From Helicoverpa zea (Eukaryota; Arthropoda; Insecta; Lepidoptera; Noctuidae): a stretch of 64,000 nt of DNA. The notes under the pieces were generated by a model. That model had not been told where the DNA came from. It saw only the letters and a program-made list of their open reading frames with translations, and did not search any database. Shown piece by piece: positions 1-9,716 of the stretch; the first letter of the stretch is position 1; the number at the start of each line of letters is the position of its first letter. A program made the translations under genes and the position numbers. Where the stretch lies: positions 62,001 to 126,000 of the forward strand of contig NC_061480.1 in the NCBI RefSeq assembly GCF_022581195.2. Reading direction: 5' to 3'.

Positions 1-564
1 TAAAGTGCCTACCGTGGCGCAATTTCTCAAACGCCTTACCAAGCGTCACTTCGACGGTGCAGTCAAGCACCGCAACCCATTGATCGTATCGGCCGTCCGA
101 TACGAACCTTCGCGGATGAGTAAACTCCGCCGGCCAAGACACACCCTGACCCTTCCTGACGACCCCATCACAGTGCTCCAAGAGAGCCGTAGGGACACTA
201 GCACTCTCAGGAAACACAAACACATCCGAAAACTTCCGAAACCTCGCCGCCGAGGTACGCGTACGCGTAGAAAGTCAAACTCCCCCCCCCGACCCTTGCT
301 TAGCCAGCCCGCGTAGCTGAGCGTTAAAGTTAAAACGCCCCTTAAACCATGATCCAGCCTGTCCCTTTGCTGTAGTCAGCGACGCCCTAAGCCGAGGCTC
401 GTACCCCACAGGGGGTGCCCTTAGCGCAGTCGCTTAGTTTGTAAGCTTTTTTGCCCCTGGCTGGAGGCCTTAAGCTCTAGGCATCCACAGGGATTTGACC
501 GGTTAAGCAGTAAACAGCCTCCTAGGCTGAACTGCGAGATGCCATTATTTAAAAAAAAAAAAAA
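1..564 (+). mobile_element. Jockey-like LINE, 3' end with poly(A)
   Basis: The 3' part of a non-LTR retrotransposon whose 5' part lies outside the window. It holds the end of ORF2, a 3' UTR and a 14-A tail at 551-564. The last ~100 bases before the tail recur at about 19425-19492 and 52908-53011, which defines the 3' end of the family. The tail abuts an inverted piece of the same family at 565, so this copy probably inserted into an older minus-strand copy. Confidence 0.8.
2..316 (+). CDS. ORF2 C-terminus of Jockey-like LINE (partial)
   Basis: The C-terminal ~104 residues of the endonuclease/reverse transcriptase polyprotein, open from the window edge to TAG at 314-316. It contains VPTVAQFLKRLTKRHFD followed by HRNPLI, the usual closing segment of Jockey-clade ORF2 after the RT thumb. 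The same block occurs at about 20500-20545 on the plus strand and inverted at about 20720-20780. No catalytic motif lies in this piece. The reading frame is intact as far as it can be seen. Confidence 0.7.
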   Translation, partial: KVPTVAQFLKRLTKRHFDGAVKHRNPLIVSAVRYEPSRMSKLRRPRHTLTLPDDPITVLQESRRDTSTLRKHKHIRKLPKPRRRGTRTRRKSNSPPRPLLSQPA

Positions 565-1585
565 CTCCCACGCAGTTCACGAGATAGCGCGGAAGTCGGT
601 GGTTGTGGGGACCGTTGCACGAATCCTCTGGGGCCGTACTGCGGGCCGAAGTGTAATTGATTCTGCGTTCTGGACACCTCTGTCCACTTGGCTGTGTCAT
701 GTACATATGTACAGGGGAGGAGGGGATTTCAACTTCTTGGCTGGAGGAATGGCCGGTGAGCAATAGCCGACGGGTGAGGTGGGAAGGCCGCGTCAGTGGC
801 CATCGGCGACGTGGGGGGGGGGGGGGGCGCGGAGAGTCGGCCATAAGGCTTGAAGGACGGGGGGAAGGCGACCTGAATACCGCTTGAAGTGGCTGAGGGG
901 GGGGGGGATAGCCTTAGACTTTGACCTTTCCTCCTCTTTGACTTGGACCTCTTTCCCTTCCTCCTCTTACCCCTTTCGACTAGTTAAAACTCGTTCTCAG
1001 AGGACGAGTCTCCACTCGTGGTGAGTGGGGAACGGGAGCGCGAGCCGGAGCGGGCGCTCGCGTCGGAAAGAGCGTTGGCGCACTCAACTGACTCCTGAAG
1101 TTAGGCCAGTTTTGCGCCGTAACGCCTTTGGAGGTCGGCGTCCTTCGCCACGACCTCCAGGATGTAGTTCATCACGACTCGTGAAAGTTGAAGGAGTACA
1201 GGGGGAGGGGGGGGTGTAGCTAACCTACCTTAGCCTCGAGCTCCCCGAGCGGACACTTCCCCAAAACGCCCTCCCTTGTGTTTTTCCTAGCGCCATGCTA
1301 GCGAGAAGAAAAACACAAACAAACTCGCTTGGTGGGCTTGTGTCCAGGCCTGACGGGCCACTAACCTAACTTAATCTTATTGCCCAGTGGGCCCCTATGG
1401 GTCTTTCGTCTCCGGGAGCACCCAACGGACTATCAAGAAGCACCCAACCGTCACGGGTGCAGCTGTGAACAAACGGGGGTTAACCAATACTCTGCCAGCG
1501 ACCAAAGACCGCTTTGCAGAGTCCTTCTAGCTGCCTTGTGCGTCTGCACCCTCCCAGGATCGTTGTCACCGTTAGATTTAGGCAG
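565..1585 (-). mobile_element. Inverted 5' fragment of Jockey-like LINE (5' UTR plus broken ORF1)
   Basis: Read on the minus strand this matches the copy at 16590-17840. The 5' UTR lies at about 1585-1173, a start codon at 1172-1170 is followed by the same N-terminal segment (LEVVAKDADLQ), and a serine/arginine-rich and proline-rich stretch runs down to 565. ORF1 has several frame breaks, and long G runs at about 813-824 and 897-908 sit where proline codons lie in the sister copy. The left side is cut by the plus-strand LINE tail. Confidence 0.75.
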
Positions 1586-1916
1586 ATTTCTTACAAACTA
1601 CTTACAATATATTTACACCTATCCTAATAATAGTCTAAAAAAATAAGAAAATGAAGTGGCGAAGAAGGTGAGTACCTAAGGTGAGCTTTAAGCTTGCGTG
1701 ATGTCTACAAGTCCCTCTACGAAGAACTCTAGGCAGATTTCTTTATACCTACTACTTGTAAGATATATTTACACCTAACCTAATAGTCTAAAAAAACAAT
1801 GAAACAATCAAAAATAATATTTGCAAATTAGAGATAAATAGAAAAAAAAAAAACATTGAATAACAGGACATCATCTCGCAGTTCAGCCTCGGCGTGCTAG
1901 TAAGCACTTTCTTGTA
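1580..1916. repeat. AT-rich spacer with imperfect direct repeat
   Basis: Two imperfect copies of a ~62-bp unit (about 1580-1641 and 1731-1796) start with AGGCAGATTTCTT and end with AGTCTAAAAAA. A short inverted scrap of the Jockey-like 3' end lies at 1869-1892. No gene is seen. Confidence 0.5.
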
Positions 1917-2131
1917 TAGTTATCGGCACGAATCTTGAGCTCTGACCTACATCTGCGCAGAAGTGATCTATTAGCAAAGAACCAATCCCGAGTGACGGCT
2001 ATGACGCGATGCACTGCGGGCCAATCACCGCTTTAGCCCGCCCCCGCGCCTCACTTCATACCACAAAAGGAACCCAATAAATTACTTCTGCGCAGATGTA
2101 GGTTAGAGCTCAAGATTCGTGCCGATAACTA
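1917..2131. mobile_element. MITE with ~50-bp TIRs and TA duplication
   Basis: A 215-bp element. Its termini TAGTTATCGGCACGAATCTT and the reverse complement at 2081-2131 form ~50-bp inverted repeats. TA flanks both ends (1915-1916, 2132-2133), as expected for Tc1/mariner-type insertion. It has no coding capacity. The terminal sequence resembles that of the shorter MITE at 47286-47421. Confidence 0.8.
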
Positions 2132-2133
2132 TA

Positions 2134-2462
2134 GGCGGCATAAGGAGACATGTCTTTAGAACCTCATTGTTTTAACTTGATAGAGTTAATCTCACAGGCG
2201 GCACACATAACAAAACATCCATTTTAAAAACAAGTATAGCTTTACTCTCAGCTCATGTCGTGTCATCAGAGCCGGGGTCGTGCAGGCAATGTGTGAAATG
2301 ATATGGAATGTTCAAACTATTTTACACTTTACCATTCGTCGTATCACTTATTTTAAAGCACTGACCACTTTAAATATTTACACTAAATAATACAGACAAT
2401 ATAAGTGCGATAAAACTGTAAGAGAAACACTTAATATCAGTTGCCTTGAGAAAGGCAGCTTC
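2134..2462. other. AT-rich region, no gene seen
   Basis: No convincing open frame or splice signals. Positions 2410-2462 match, in reverse, a dispersed repeat also present at about 16500-16562 (plus) and 24705-24832 (minus). Confidence 0.4.
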
Positions 2463-2638
2463 GACTACTTGTACTCTAAAGCTATTCGTCTTTTCTTTCT
2501 TACAAAGTGTGCTAAGACATTATCATGAAAACCGGTATTATTCTTAATTTTATGTAATAATTTTTTTTCTATAGAAAAAATGGCTAGATCAGATAATCGG
2601 TCTTGGTATTGAGAATTGCGCAAGTGCGTATGAATTCG

Positions 2639-2685
2639 CTGGAAGCCGACCCCAACATGATTGGGAAAAGGCTCGGAGGATGGAT
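2639..2685 (+). mobile_element. 5'-truncated SINE tail with 11-bp target duplication
   Basis: A 47-bp copy of the SINE tail found in full at 31265-31820, ending in GGAGGATGGAT. The 11-bp sequence GTATGAATTCG occurs on both sides (2628-2638, 2686-2696). The other arm of the fold-back element lacks the insert and has that sequence once, near 3241-3251, which confirms the insertion. Confidence 0.75.
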
Positions 2686-3252
2686 GTATGAATTCGTTTG
2701 AAAGCCGAAATAGACCTCTCCGCCGAAGCGACTGTAAGAGGAAGTGTACAAATTAAACTGCAGAATTTTGTTATTTGTGATACATAATAATGATGATTTT
2801 TTTTTAATTCAGGTAAAGCTCGTAGACATCTAGTTTATTAAAAGATTCAGTTGTGTATAAAACTTTCAACTCATTCTTTAACGCAGAGATTTCAATTTTT
2901 TGCGGTAATTTTACTAACAAAGAAGATATTATTTCATCTGGAAATGTTGTACTACATAGGCTGTACTTAGATTTATTAAGCAAATTAAGAAATCTCATTT
3001 GCGAAAGTGATTCGTACACCATGAAATAATATCTTCTTTGTTAGTAAAATTTCCGCAAAAATTTGAGTTCTCTGCGTTAAAGAATGAGTTGAAAAGTTTA
3101 ATACAAATAAACTAGATGTTTACGAGCTTTACCTGAATTAAAAAAAAATAATATTACTATGTGACATTTTTCCACAAATTACAAAATTAAGCAGTTTTAT
3201 TTTGACACTTCCTGTTACTTGTCTATTTCGGCTTTGAAGCGAATTCATACGC

Positions 3253-3482
3253 TGTCTACGCATCGTCATCAATCGAACATGTACCTGCGATTCCTGCGAG
3301 CCCCACTAGATGGCGTTACGATTTTAGTTCCAAATTCCTCCGCGCGCCGCGCCTCAGGCACTTGCAAATTCGCTCGACACTTGCGCACACGATATATAAC
3401 AAAATTTTGTTTTTATTGTAAACCAATCGCTGATTACACGCCTTATTACTATCGAAGAAGATCTTTTATTCATCTCCAAACA
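3253..3482 (+). repeat. 5' LTR of BEL element
   Basis: 230 bp, TG...CA borders, and a TATATAA box at about 3391-3397. It lies directly after TACGC and is identical by eye to 9116-9345. Confidence 0.92.
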
Positions 3483-3823
3483 TAAGTTGGACCTTCAGCG
3501 CCGGGTGCAGCGGAAGAAATCGTTGCGACCAGCATAAATCGGACGCACGAACGACGTCACCAGCAAGAACATCTACGGACCCATGGTACCAGCATAAAAA
3601 GGTCAGGCCAATCATCCTTATCAATCCTTAGCCCTTTTCTTTATTGTGTGCTTCATTTGTGTTGATAGTGTTGTATTGTGTTGTGTTGTGTTGATACTTA
3701 AATAATTAAAAACGCGTAAGTTTCTTTCGTCTCGTCGCTACCCTCAACTTAAAAATATAAAAATATCCTTTGTTAATCTTAAGTACAAAATAACGGTTTC
3801 CACTGCCTTCCACAAACTACAAA

Positions 3824-6800
3824 ATGACTAGAACTCCATCAAAGGAAAGTCGTAGCAGTAGTGAAGAGTTAATTAAAGATTTAAACAAAAGAAGAGGTGT
3901 TGTTCGCGGTAAATTTAGACTATTCATGAAATATGTGGACTCGGTAGAAGTAATGACTACGACTGAAACCATAAAATCAGAATTACAAACTCGTTTACAA
4001 AAAGTAGACTTACTACTAGAGCAATTTACAGAAATTCAGGATGAAATAGACTTAAAAATACCTGATAGTCAAGTAGAAAAAGAACTATCTGAGAGGGAAT
4101 CTTTTGAAACCAATTACTACGCTTATGTGACCAAAGCTAAGTGTATTATTAACGCAGATGATGTTCAAAACAGTTCAAAAATTTTTAGTAAAGTTAAATT
4201 GCCTACAATTTCACTTCCATCCTTTGACGGATCTTATGATCATTGGTTGGAGTACCGCGATACTTACCTTTCTCTAGTACATAACTCTAAAGAAATAGAT
4301 AATGTGCAAAAATTCCATTACCTACGATCTTCTCTTTCTGGCAGTGCATTATTGGTTATTAAATCCTTAGAATTCTCCTCAGAGAATTACAATGTAGCAT
4401 GGGAGTTATTAGAAAACAGATTCAATAACAACCGTTTACTTGTGCAAACCCATGTTAAAGCTTTATTCTCTATGACGTCGCTTAATAAGGAATCACCTAA
4501 TCAAATTCGTAAACTCATTGATACCGTTCTCAAAAATCTACGTTCCCTCAAAAACCTCGGCGAACCAACTGAGTCGTGGGACACGTTGATTATTTATTTA
4601 ATTACATCTAAACTAGATTCTGTTACTGAACGAGAATGGGAGACTCACAAAAGTTCAATTATAAATAGTCAAAATCAGTCAATTTCACGTACAAGGGTTG
4701 ATGATTTAATAACGTTTCTTAAAAATCGGGCTGACGTACTGGAAACTATTAATTTTGCACATAGTAAATCATACACAGATAATAACATAAAAAAACCGTC
4801 ACAGTCACAACAATCAAACAAATCACATAGTTACACATCAACACAAAATAAACAACCTAATAATAAAAATTCCAAACGTCCTCGTATTTGCGCTATGTGT
4901 CAAGCTAATCATCCGCTTTATTCTTGCGAGTCATTCTTAAAATTAAATATTAATGATAGAATAAAATTCGTTAATGAAAAGAAGTTATGTTGCAATTGTT
5001 TACGCGCTAATCACTCACCAGATGAGTGTTGGTTTGGTCCGTGTAAGCAATGCAACAAAAAACACAACAATCTACTTCATGATAAATGTGACGATAGCGC
5101 GAGTGTATCCACCTCGCCAGTCGTTGCGCATAATTCTCAGGCATCGTCACAGAATACAACTAGTGGTAAGTCTTTACATACTGCCACATTACATTCTGCA
5201 TCTCATACGACACATCAGAGCACTACTCATTCATTATTAGAGACTGTCCTGCTGTCTACAGCTTTAGTTGAGGTTGCAGATAAAAGCAATAACTATCACA
5301 CTACTCGCGCTTTACTAGATAATGGTAGTCAGCATTCCTTTATAGCGGAATCATTATGTAAACGACTTAAACTCAATTTAATACAGTCCACTGTGCAAGT
5401 CTCCGGAGTAGGTAACTCGGTGACTAATTCTACACAATCTTGTGAAATTAATTTGAGATCTAAAACTACACAATATAACACACGCATGAAGTGTTTAGTT
5501 TTGAATCAAATAACAGCTCAATTACCATGTTTAGGTACAACTTCAAACATAAATATCCCTGATCATGTACAGTTAGCTGATTCGGAATTTTATTCGCCAT
5601 CAGAAATCGAATTATTAATTGGGGCAGATAAATTCTGGGAACTTTTAACTGATGGACTGATTCGCCTAAGTAGTGGTCCATATCTTCAGAATACTCAGTT
5701 AGGATGGGTAATATCTGGCCCATTGCTGAATAAAAAAACTTCACGCAACAATCGAGTTCAATGCAATTACTCACAATCATTAGACGCTCAACTTAGGAAA
5801 TTCTGGGAGCTAGAAGAACTACCTCCGCAAAATAAATTAACTAATGACGAGTCTTTGTGTGAAAACTTGTTTTTACAAACTACGTACCGCGATAACACGG
5901 GTCGGTTTTTTGTGCGCATTCCATTAGCCGAGCCCAGCGATACACTGGGAGATACGTATGCGCTCGCACTTAATCGCTTTCACGCACTTGAACGAAAATT
6001 AGATAAATCTACGCCTGAATATAAAAGGTTATATTGTGATTTCATGAATGAATATTTGAGTTTAGGTCACATGAGTCGAGTCAATTCTTATCCATCACCA
6101 AATTATTTTCTACCGCATCACGGTGTTTTAAGAATTCATAGTAGCACTACGAAACTTAGGGTTGTTTTTGATGGTAGTGCGAAGTCAACTTCGGGTAAAT
6201 CGCTTAACGATATTCAGCATATTGGCCCTAGTTTACATAATGATGTTTTCTCAATCTTGTTACGATTTCGTCAATTTAGATTCGTTGCATGCGCCGACGT
6301 CGAGAAGATGTTCCGGCAAATTAATCTACAACCGGATCAAAGAAATCTTCAATTAATTATTTGGCGAGAAAATAAATCCGATGAACTCGGTGTATTTCAG
6401 CTTAATACGGTGACATACGGTACCGCGTCCGCTCCTTATCTAAGCATTCGTTGCATCAAACAGCTGGCGTCGGAATGTAAGGATGACGTCATAAAACAGG
6501 TTATCAACGAAGATCTGTTTGTCGATGACCTAATTACAGGTAATGATGATAAACAATGTTTATTAGATATTTGTACCAAAGTAAATGATACTTTAAAATC
6601 TGGTTGCTTCCATTTACGTAAATGGTTGTTTAATTCGGAATCATCTACAACAGATCAACAAAAAGATTTATCTTTAGGAGAAAATTGTTTAACTAAAACT
6701 CTGGGTATTGGTTGGTTAAATTATTTAGATTTATTATATTTTACGACAAAAATTGATCAAAACTTTACTCATGTGACTAAGCGCGTTATCTTGTCCGTTG

Positions 6801-9061
6801 TTTCACAGGTGTATGACCCATTAGGCTTGTTATCACCCGCAATTATAATTGTGAAAATACTTTTACAGAAACTATGGCTTTGTAAATTAAGTTGGGACGA
6901 TCCAGTACCAAATGATATTCTGTCTACGTGGAAAAACTTTATTGCCACTCTTCAACACTTACAAGACATAAAAATTCCTCGTCATGTCAGGGAAATAAAT
7001 ACAAATTATACAGATTTACACATTTTTTCGGATGCATCACAGGATGCATATGGTGCATGTGCCTTTATAAGTACATACAATGACAACTCACCAGCTACAG
7101 TTAGGATACTTTGTGCCAAGACCAAAGTCGCACCAATTAAGCCAGTCACAATACCGCGTCTTGAGCTGTGCGGAGCGTTAGTTGGTGCCAAGCTGTATCA
7201 AAAAATTGTTCAGTCATGGAGATTGAAATTTAACCACATATATTTTTGGTCTGACTCAATGATTGTCATAAATTGGATTAAAATGTCACCTAATTTGTTA
7301 AAAACGTTCGTGCAGAACAGAGTCGTGCAAATCAACGAACTGACTGGTGAGTTGCCGTGGTTACATGTTGCTGGTAAAGACAACCCGGCTGACCTCTTAT
7401 CTCGCGGGCTCACGCTCGACGCGCTTCAAAGTACAGATATTTGGTGGCACGGGCCAGCATTTTTAAAGGATATGCACATGAATTTTAAATATGACAACCA
7501 GAATGAAATTATAAATTTAAACGATTTACCAGAAATGAAATCAAAGGTTTTATTTACACAGTCGACTTATACTAGTATTTTTATTTTCGAACGTTTTTCA
7601 AATTTTAATCGCATGAGACGTGCAGCCGCTTACGTGTTACGATTCATTAATAATGCACGAATTAAAAGTAAAACGGAACGTAGCATTGGTCCGTTAACGG
7701 CTGATGAATTAAATAAATCAACGTTAGTTTTAGTACGCTTAGCACAACATGCATCATTTGCAGACATTTTGAATCAATTGATAAATAACTTACCTGTAAA
7801 GTCGATGAGAAACATATCTAGTCTTGATGTGTTCTTGGATTCTGATCGCATTATAAGAGTGGGAGGTAGATTAGTAAATTCACGCACCTTCCCATACAGT
7901 AAAAAACACCCTATATTGTTATGTTCAAAACATACCTTCACGCGACTACTTTTTCAATTTGAACACAAACGTCTACTCCATGCTGGTCCACAGCTTCTCT
8001 TGGCTACTATCAGAGAGAGTTGGTGGCCACTCAGGGGTCGTGATTTAGCTAAGCAGACGGTACATAAGTGCATTATATGTACTCGCCAGAAAGGGAAGGC
8101 ACTATCAGTAAAAATGGGTAACTTACCCTTTGAGAGATTGGAACCGGGGTATCCTTTCTTGCGCTGCGGTGTGGATTATGCGGGACCTATGTTTATATTG
8201 AATCGGAAGGGAAGGGGTTCAAAACTTGAAAAATGTTATGTGTGCCTATTCATATGCTTTACCACTCGAGCGATACATCTAGAATTGGTCACAAGTTTAA
8301 CTTCTGAGGCGTATTTACTTGCTTTAAAAAGGTTCCTATGTCGTCGCGGAAAACCCGCTTATATATTTTCCGATAACGGAAAAACATTCGTAGGCGCACT
8401 CAAGGAATTTTCAGATTTTTTAAATCATAGTGAAAATGATATTTTAAATTTTGCAGCAAATGAAAATATTAAGTTTAGCTTTATACCTCCGTACTCCCCA
8501 CATTTTGGAGGTTTGTGGGAGGCAGGGGTCAAATCTTTTAAATATCATCTCCGTCGCGTAGGAAACGTTAACCTCACGTATGAGGAATTTTCAACATTAT
8601 TAGCACAAATTGAAGCCCTCCTCAACTCCAGACCTATGTATCCCATGTCTTCAGACCCAAACGACCTACTCCCTCTTACACCAGCCCATTTTCTGATTGG
8701 CCGGCCGCTCACTGCACCTGCCTGCGAAGACCTCACAGCTTCGAATACATCACGCCTGGTCCGCTACGAGCGCATCGAACAAATGAGGCAAAATTTTTGG
8801 AAACGCTGGTCGCAGGAGTACGTTTCGGAACTGCAGACAAGGACCAAATGGCAGTACAACACCGGCACAATAGCACCCAATACATTAGTGCTCATCAAAG
8901 ATGACAATTTGCCACCCTTAAAATGGCGTCTTGGACGAGTCATAACCACTTTCCCTGGGAAGGATGGACTAGCACGTGTAGCTGACATCAAAACAGCTAA
9001 CGGAGTAATACGACGGTCATACCCCAGATTGTGTCCGCTACTACAGGAGGAAGAACCTTAA
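3824..9061 (+). CDS. BEL/Pao Gag-Pol polyprotein
   Basis: A single 1745-residue frame, the usual BEL/Pao design. The start ATG at 3824 follows AAAA and is the first in frame. Visible in order: a DUF1759-type gag domain (about 125-270, with LPSFDGSYDHWLEY); cysteine/histidine knuckles (about 356-430, starting CAMC and CCNC); an aspartic protease of DUF1758 type (about 475-620, active-site-like LLDNGS); reverse transcriptase (about 690-960, RVVFDGSA and the catalytic FVDDL near 900); RNase H (FSDASQDAYG near 1066); integrase with an HHCC zinc module (about 1382-1425) and a D,D,E core (GVDYAGP, FSDNGKTF, GLWEAG, about 1449-1565); and a C-terminal DUF5641 region (about 1640-1740). No envelope gene follows. 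No stops or frameshifts are present, so it may be active. Expected to act in cytoplasmic particles and then integrate DNA in the nucleus. Confidence 0.95.
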   Translation: MTRTPSKESRSSSEELIKDLNKRRGVVRGKFRLFMKYVDSVEVMTTTETIKSELQTRLQKVDLLLEQFTEIQDEIDLKIPDSQVEKELSERESFETNYYAYVTKAKCIINADDVQNSSKIFSKVKLPTISLPSFDGSYDHWLEYRDTYLSLVHNSKEIDNVQKFHYLRSSLSGSALLVIKSLEFSSENYNVAWELLENRFNNNRLLVQTHVKALFSMTSLNKESPNQIRKLIDTVLKNLRSLKNLGEPTESWDTLIIYLITSKLDSVTEREWETHKSSIINSQNQSISRTRVDDLITFLKNRADVLETINFAHSKSYTDNNIKKPSQSQQSNKSHSYTSTQNKQPNNKNSKRPRICAMCQANHPLYSCESFLKLNINDRIKFVNEKKLCCNCLRANHSPDECWFGPCKQCNKKHNNLLHDKCDDSASVSTSPVVAHNSQASSQNTTSGKSLHTATLHSASHTTHQSTTHSLLETVLLSTALVEVADKSNNYHTTRALLDNGSQHSFIAESLCKRLKLNLIQSTVQVSGVGNSVTNSTQSCEINLRSKTTQYNTRMKCLVLNQITAQLPCLGTTSNINIPDHVQLADSEFYSPSEIELLIGADKFWELLTDGLIRLSSGPYLQNTQLGWVISGPLLNKKTSRNNRVQCNYSQSLDAQLRKFWELEELPPQNKLTNDESLCENLFLQTTYRDNTGRFFVRIPLAEPSDTLGDTYALALNRFHALERKLDKSTPEYKRLYCDFMNEYLSLGHMSRVNSYPSPNYFLPHHGVLRIHSSTTKLRVVFDGSAKSTSGKSLNDIQHIGPSLHNDVFSILLRFRQFRFVACADVEKMFRQINLQPDQRNLQLIIWRENKSDELGVFQLNTVTYGTASAPYLSIRCIKQLASECKDDVIKQVINEDLFVDDLITGNDDKQCLLDICTKVNDTLKSGCFHLRKWLFNSESSTTDQQKDLSLGENCLTKTLGIGWLNYLDLLYFTTKIDQNFTHVTKRVILSVVSQVYDPLGLLSPAIIIVKILLQKLWLCKLSWDDPVPNDILSTWKNFIATLQHLQDIKIPRHVREINTNYTDLHIFSDASQDAYGACAFISTYNDNSPATVRILCAKTKVAPIKPVTIPRLELCGALVGAKLYQKIVQSWRLKFNHIYFWSDSMIVINWIKMSPNLLKTFVQNRVVQINELTGELPWLHVAGKDNPADLLSRGLTLDALQSTDIWWHGPAFLKDMHMNFKYDNQNEIINLNDLPEMKSKVLFTQSTYTSIFIFERFSNFNRMRRAAAYVLRFINNARIKSKTERSIGPLTADELNKSTLVLVRLAQHASFADILNQLINNLPVKSMRNISSLDVFLDSDRIIRVGGRLVNSRTFPYSKKHPILLCSKHTFTRLLFQFEHKRLLHAGPQLLLATIRESWWPLRGRDLAKQTVHKCIICTRQKGKALSVKMGNLPFERLEPGYPFLRCGVDYAGPMFILNRKGRGSKLEKCYVCLFICFTTRAIHLELVTSLTSEAYLLALKRFLCRRGKPAYIFSDNGKTFVGALKEFSDFLNHSENDILNFAANENIKFSFIPPYSPHFGGLWEAGVKSFKYHLRRVGNVNLTYEEFSTLLAQIEALLNSRPMYPMSSDPNDLLPLTPAHFLIGRPLTAPACEDLTASNTSRLVRYERIEQMRQNFWKRWSQEYVSELQTRTKWQYNTGTIAPNTLVLIKDDNLPPLKWRLGRVITTFPGKDGLARVADIKTANGVIRRSYPRLCPLLQEEEP

Positions 9062-9115
9062 CTTCTCCCAACTTCTACTTCTGCGTTGGAGGCTGTCACT
9101 CCAAGGCGGGCGGCA

Positions 9116-9345
9116 TGTCTACGCATCGTCATCAATCGAACATGTACCTGCGATTCCTGCGAGCCCCACTAGATGGCGTTACGATTTTAGTTCCAAATTC
9201 CTCCGCGCGCCGCGCCTCAGGCACTTGCAAATTCGCTCGACACTTGCGCACACGATATATAACAAAATTTTGTTTTTATTGTAAACCAATCGCTGATTAC
9301 ACGCCTTATTACTATCGAAGAAGATCTTTTATTCATCTCCAAACA
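9116..9345 (+). repeat. 3' LTR of BEL element
   Basis: 230 bp, preceded by the purine-rich AAGGCGGGCGGCA at 9103-9115 and followed by the duplicated TACGC. Confidence 0.92.
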
Positions 9346-9716
9346 TACGCACTTGCGCAATTCTCAATACCAAGACCGATTATCTGAACTTAAAATTAAG
9401 AATAATCCCGGCGATCCCGGTTTTTACGATAATGTCTTAGAACACTTTGTAAGAAAGAATAGACGATTAGCTTAAGAGTAAAAATAGTAGTAGTCATTAT
9501 TTATATGTAGAATATGTGTTTTATTACATCACACCACAGAGGGCTTTTTTCAAAGCCGCTTTTATTATACTTGCAAGACACTGTTTCAGTCTATCAGTGC
9601 TGTACCTGGAGCGAAATTAATGTCCAGGACTTGAACGATGGCTTGCCTGTCGTGGCATATAATGTGTATTACGCGGAACGGATATAGGCGCGGCGCGACC
9701 GCGGCGCGGCGAAGAA

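Larger units (their letters stand above)
3253..9345 (+). mobile_element. BEL/Pao LTR retrotransposon, apparently complete
   Basis: A 6,093-bp element with 230-bp LTRs at 3253-3482 and 9116-9345 that look identical base for base. The LTRs begin TGTCTACG and end AAACA. The 5-bp duplication TACGC flanks it at 3248-3252 and 9346-9350. A candidate primer-binding site starts with TGG at 3488, five bases after the LTR. A purine-rich tract ends at 9115. One long polyprotein fills the interior. Identical LTRs and an intact frame indicate recent insertion. Confidence 0.95.
2463..9495. mobile_element. Palindromic fold-back element interrupted by a BEL retrotransposon
   Basis: The left arm (2463 to about 2945) is repeated inverted as a right arm (about 3022-3252 and, after the BEL insertion, 9351-9495), around a short centre near 2945-3021. 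Both outer ends read GACTAC inward. Without the BEL the element is about 0.95 kb with arms of roughly 400 bp. A short minus-strand frame in the left half (2804-3022, 72 codons) is unrecognised and may be a decayed transposase remnant. Arms have diverged by small indels, so this is older than the BEL inside it. Confidence 0.65.

Noticed and set aside
1..1585. Twin-priming inversion of one LINE
   Set aside because: In twin priming the inverted part lies 5' of the 3' part. Here it follows the poly(A), so two separate copies fit better.
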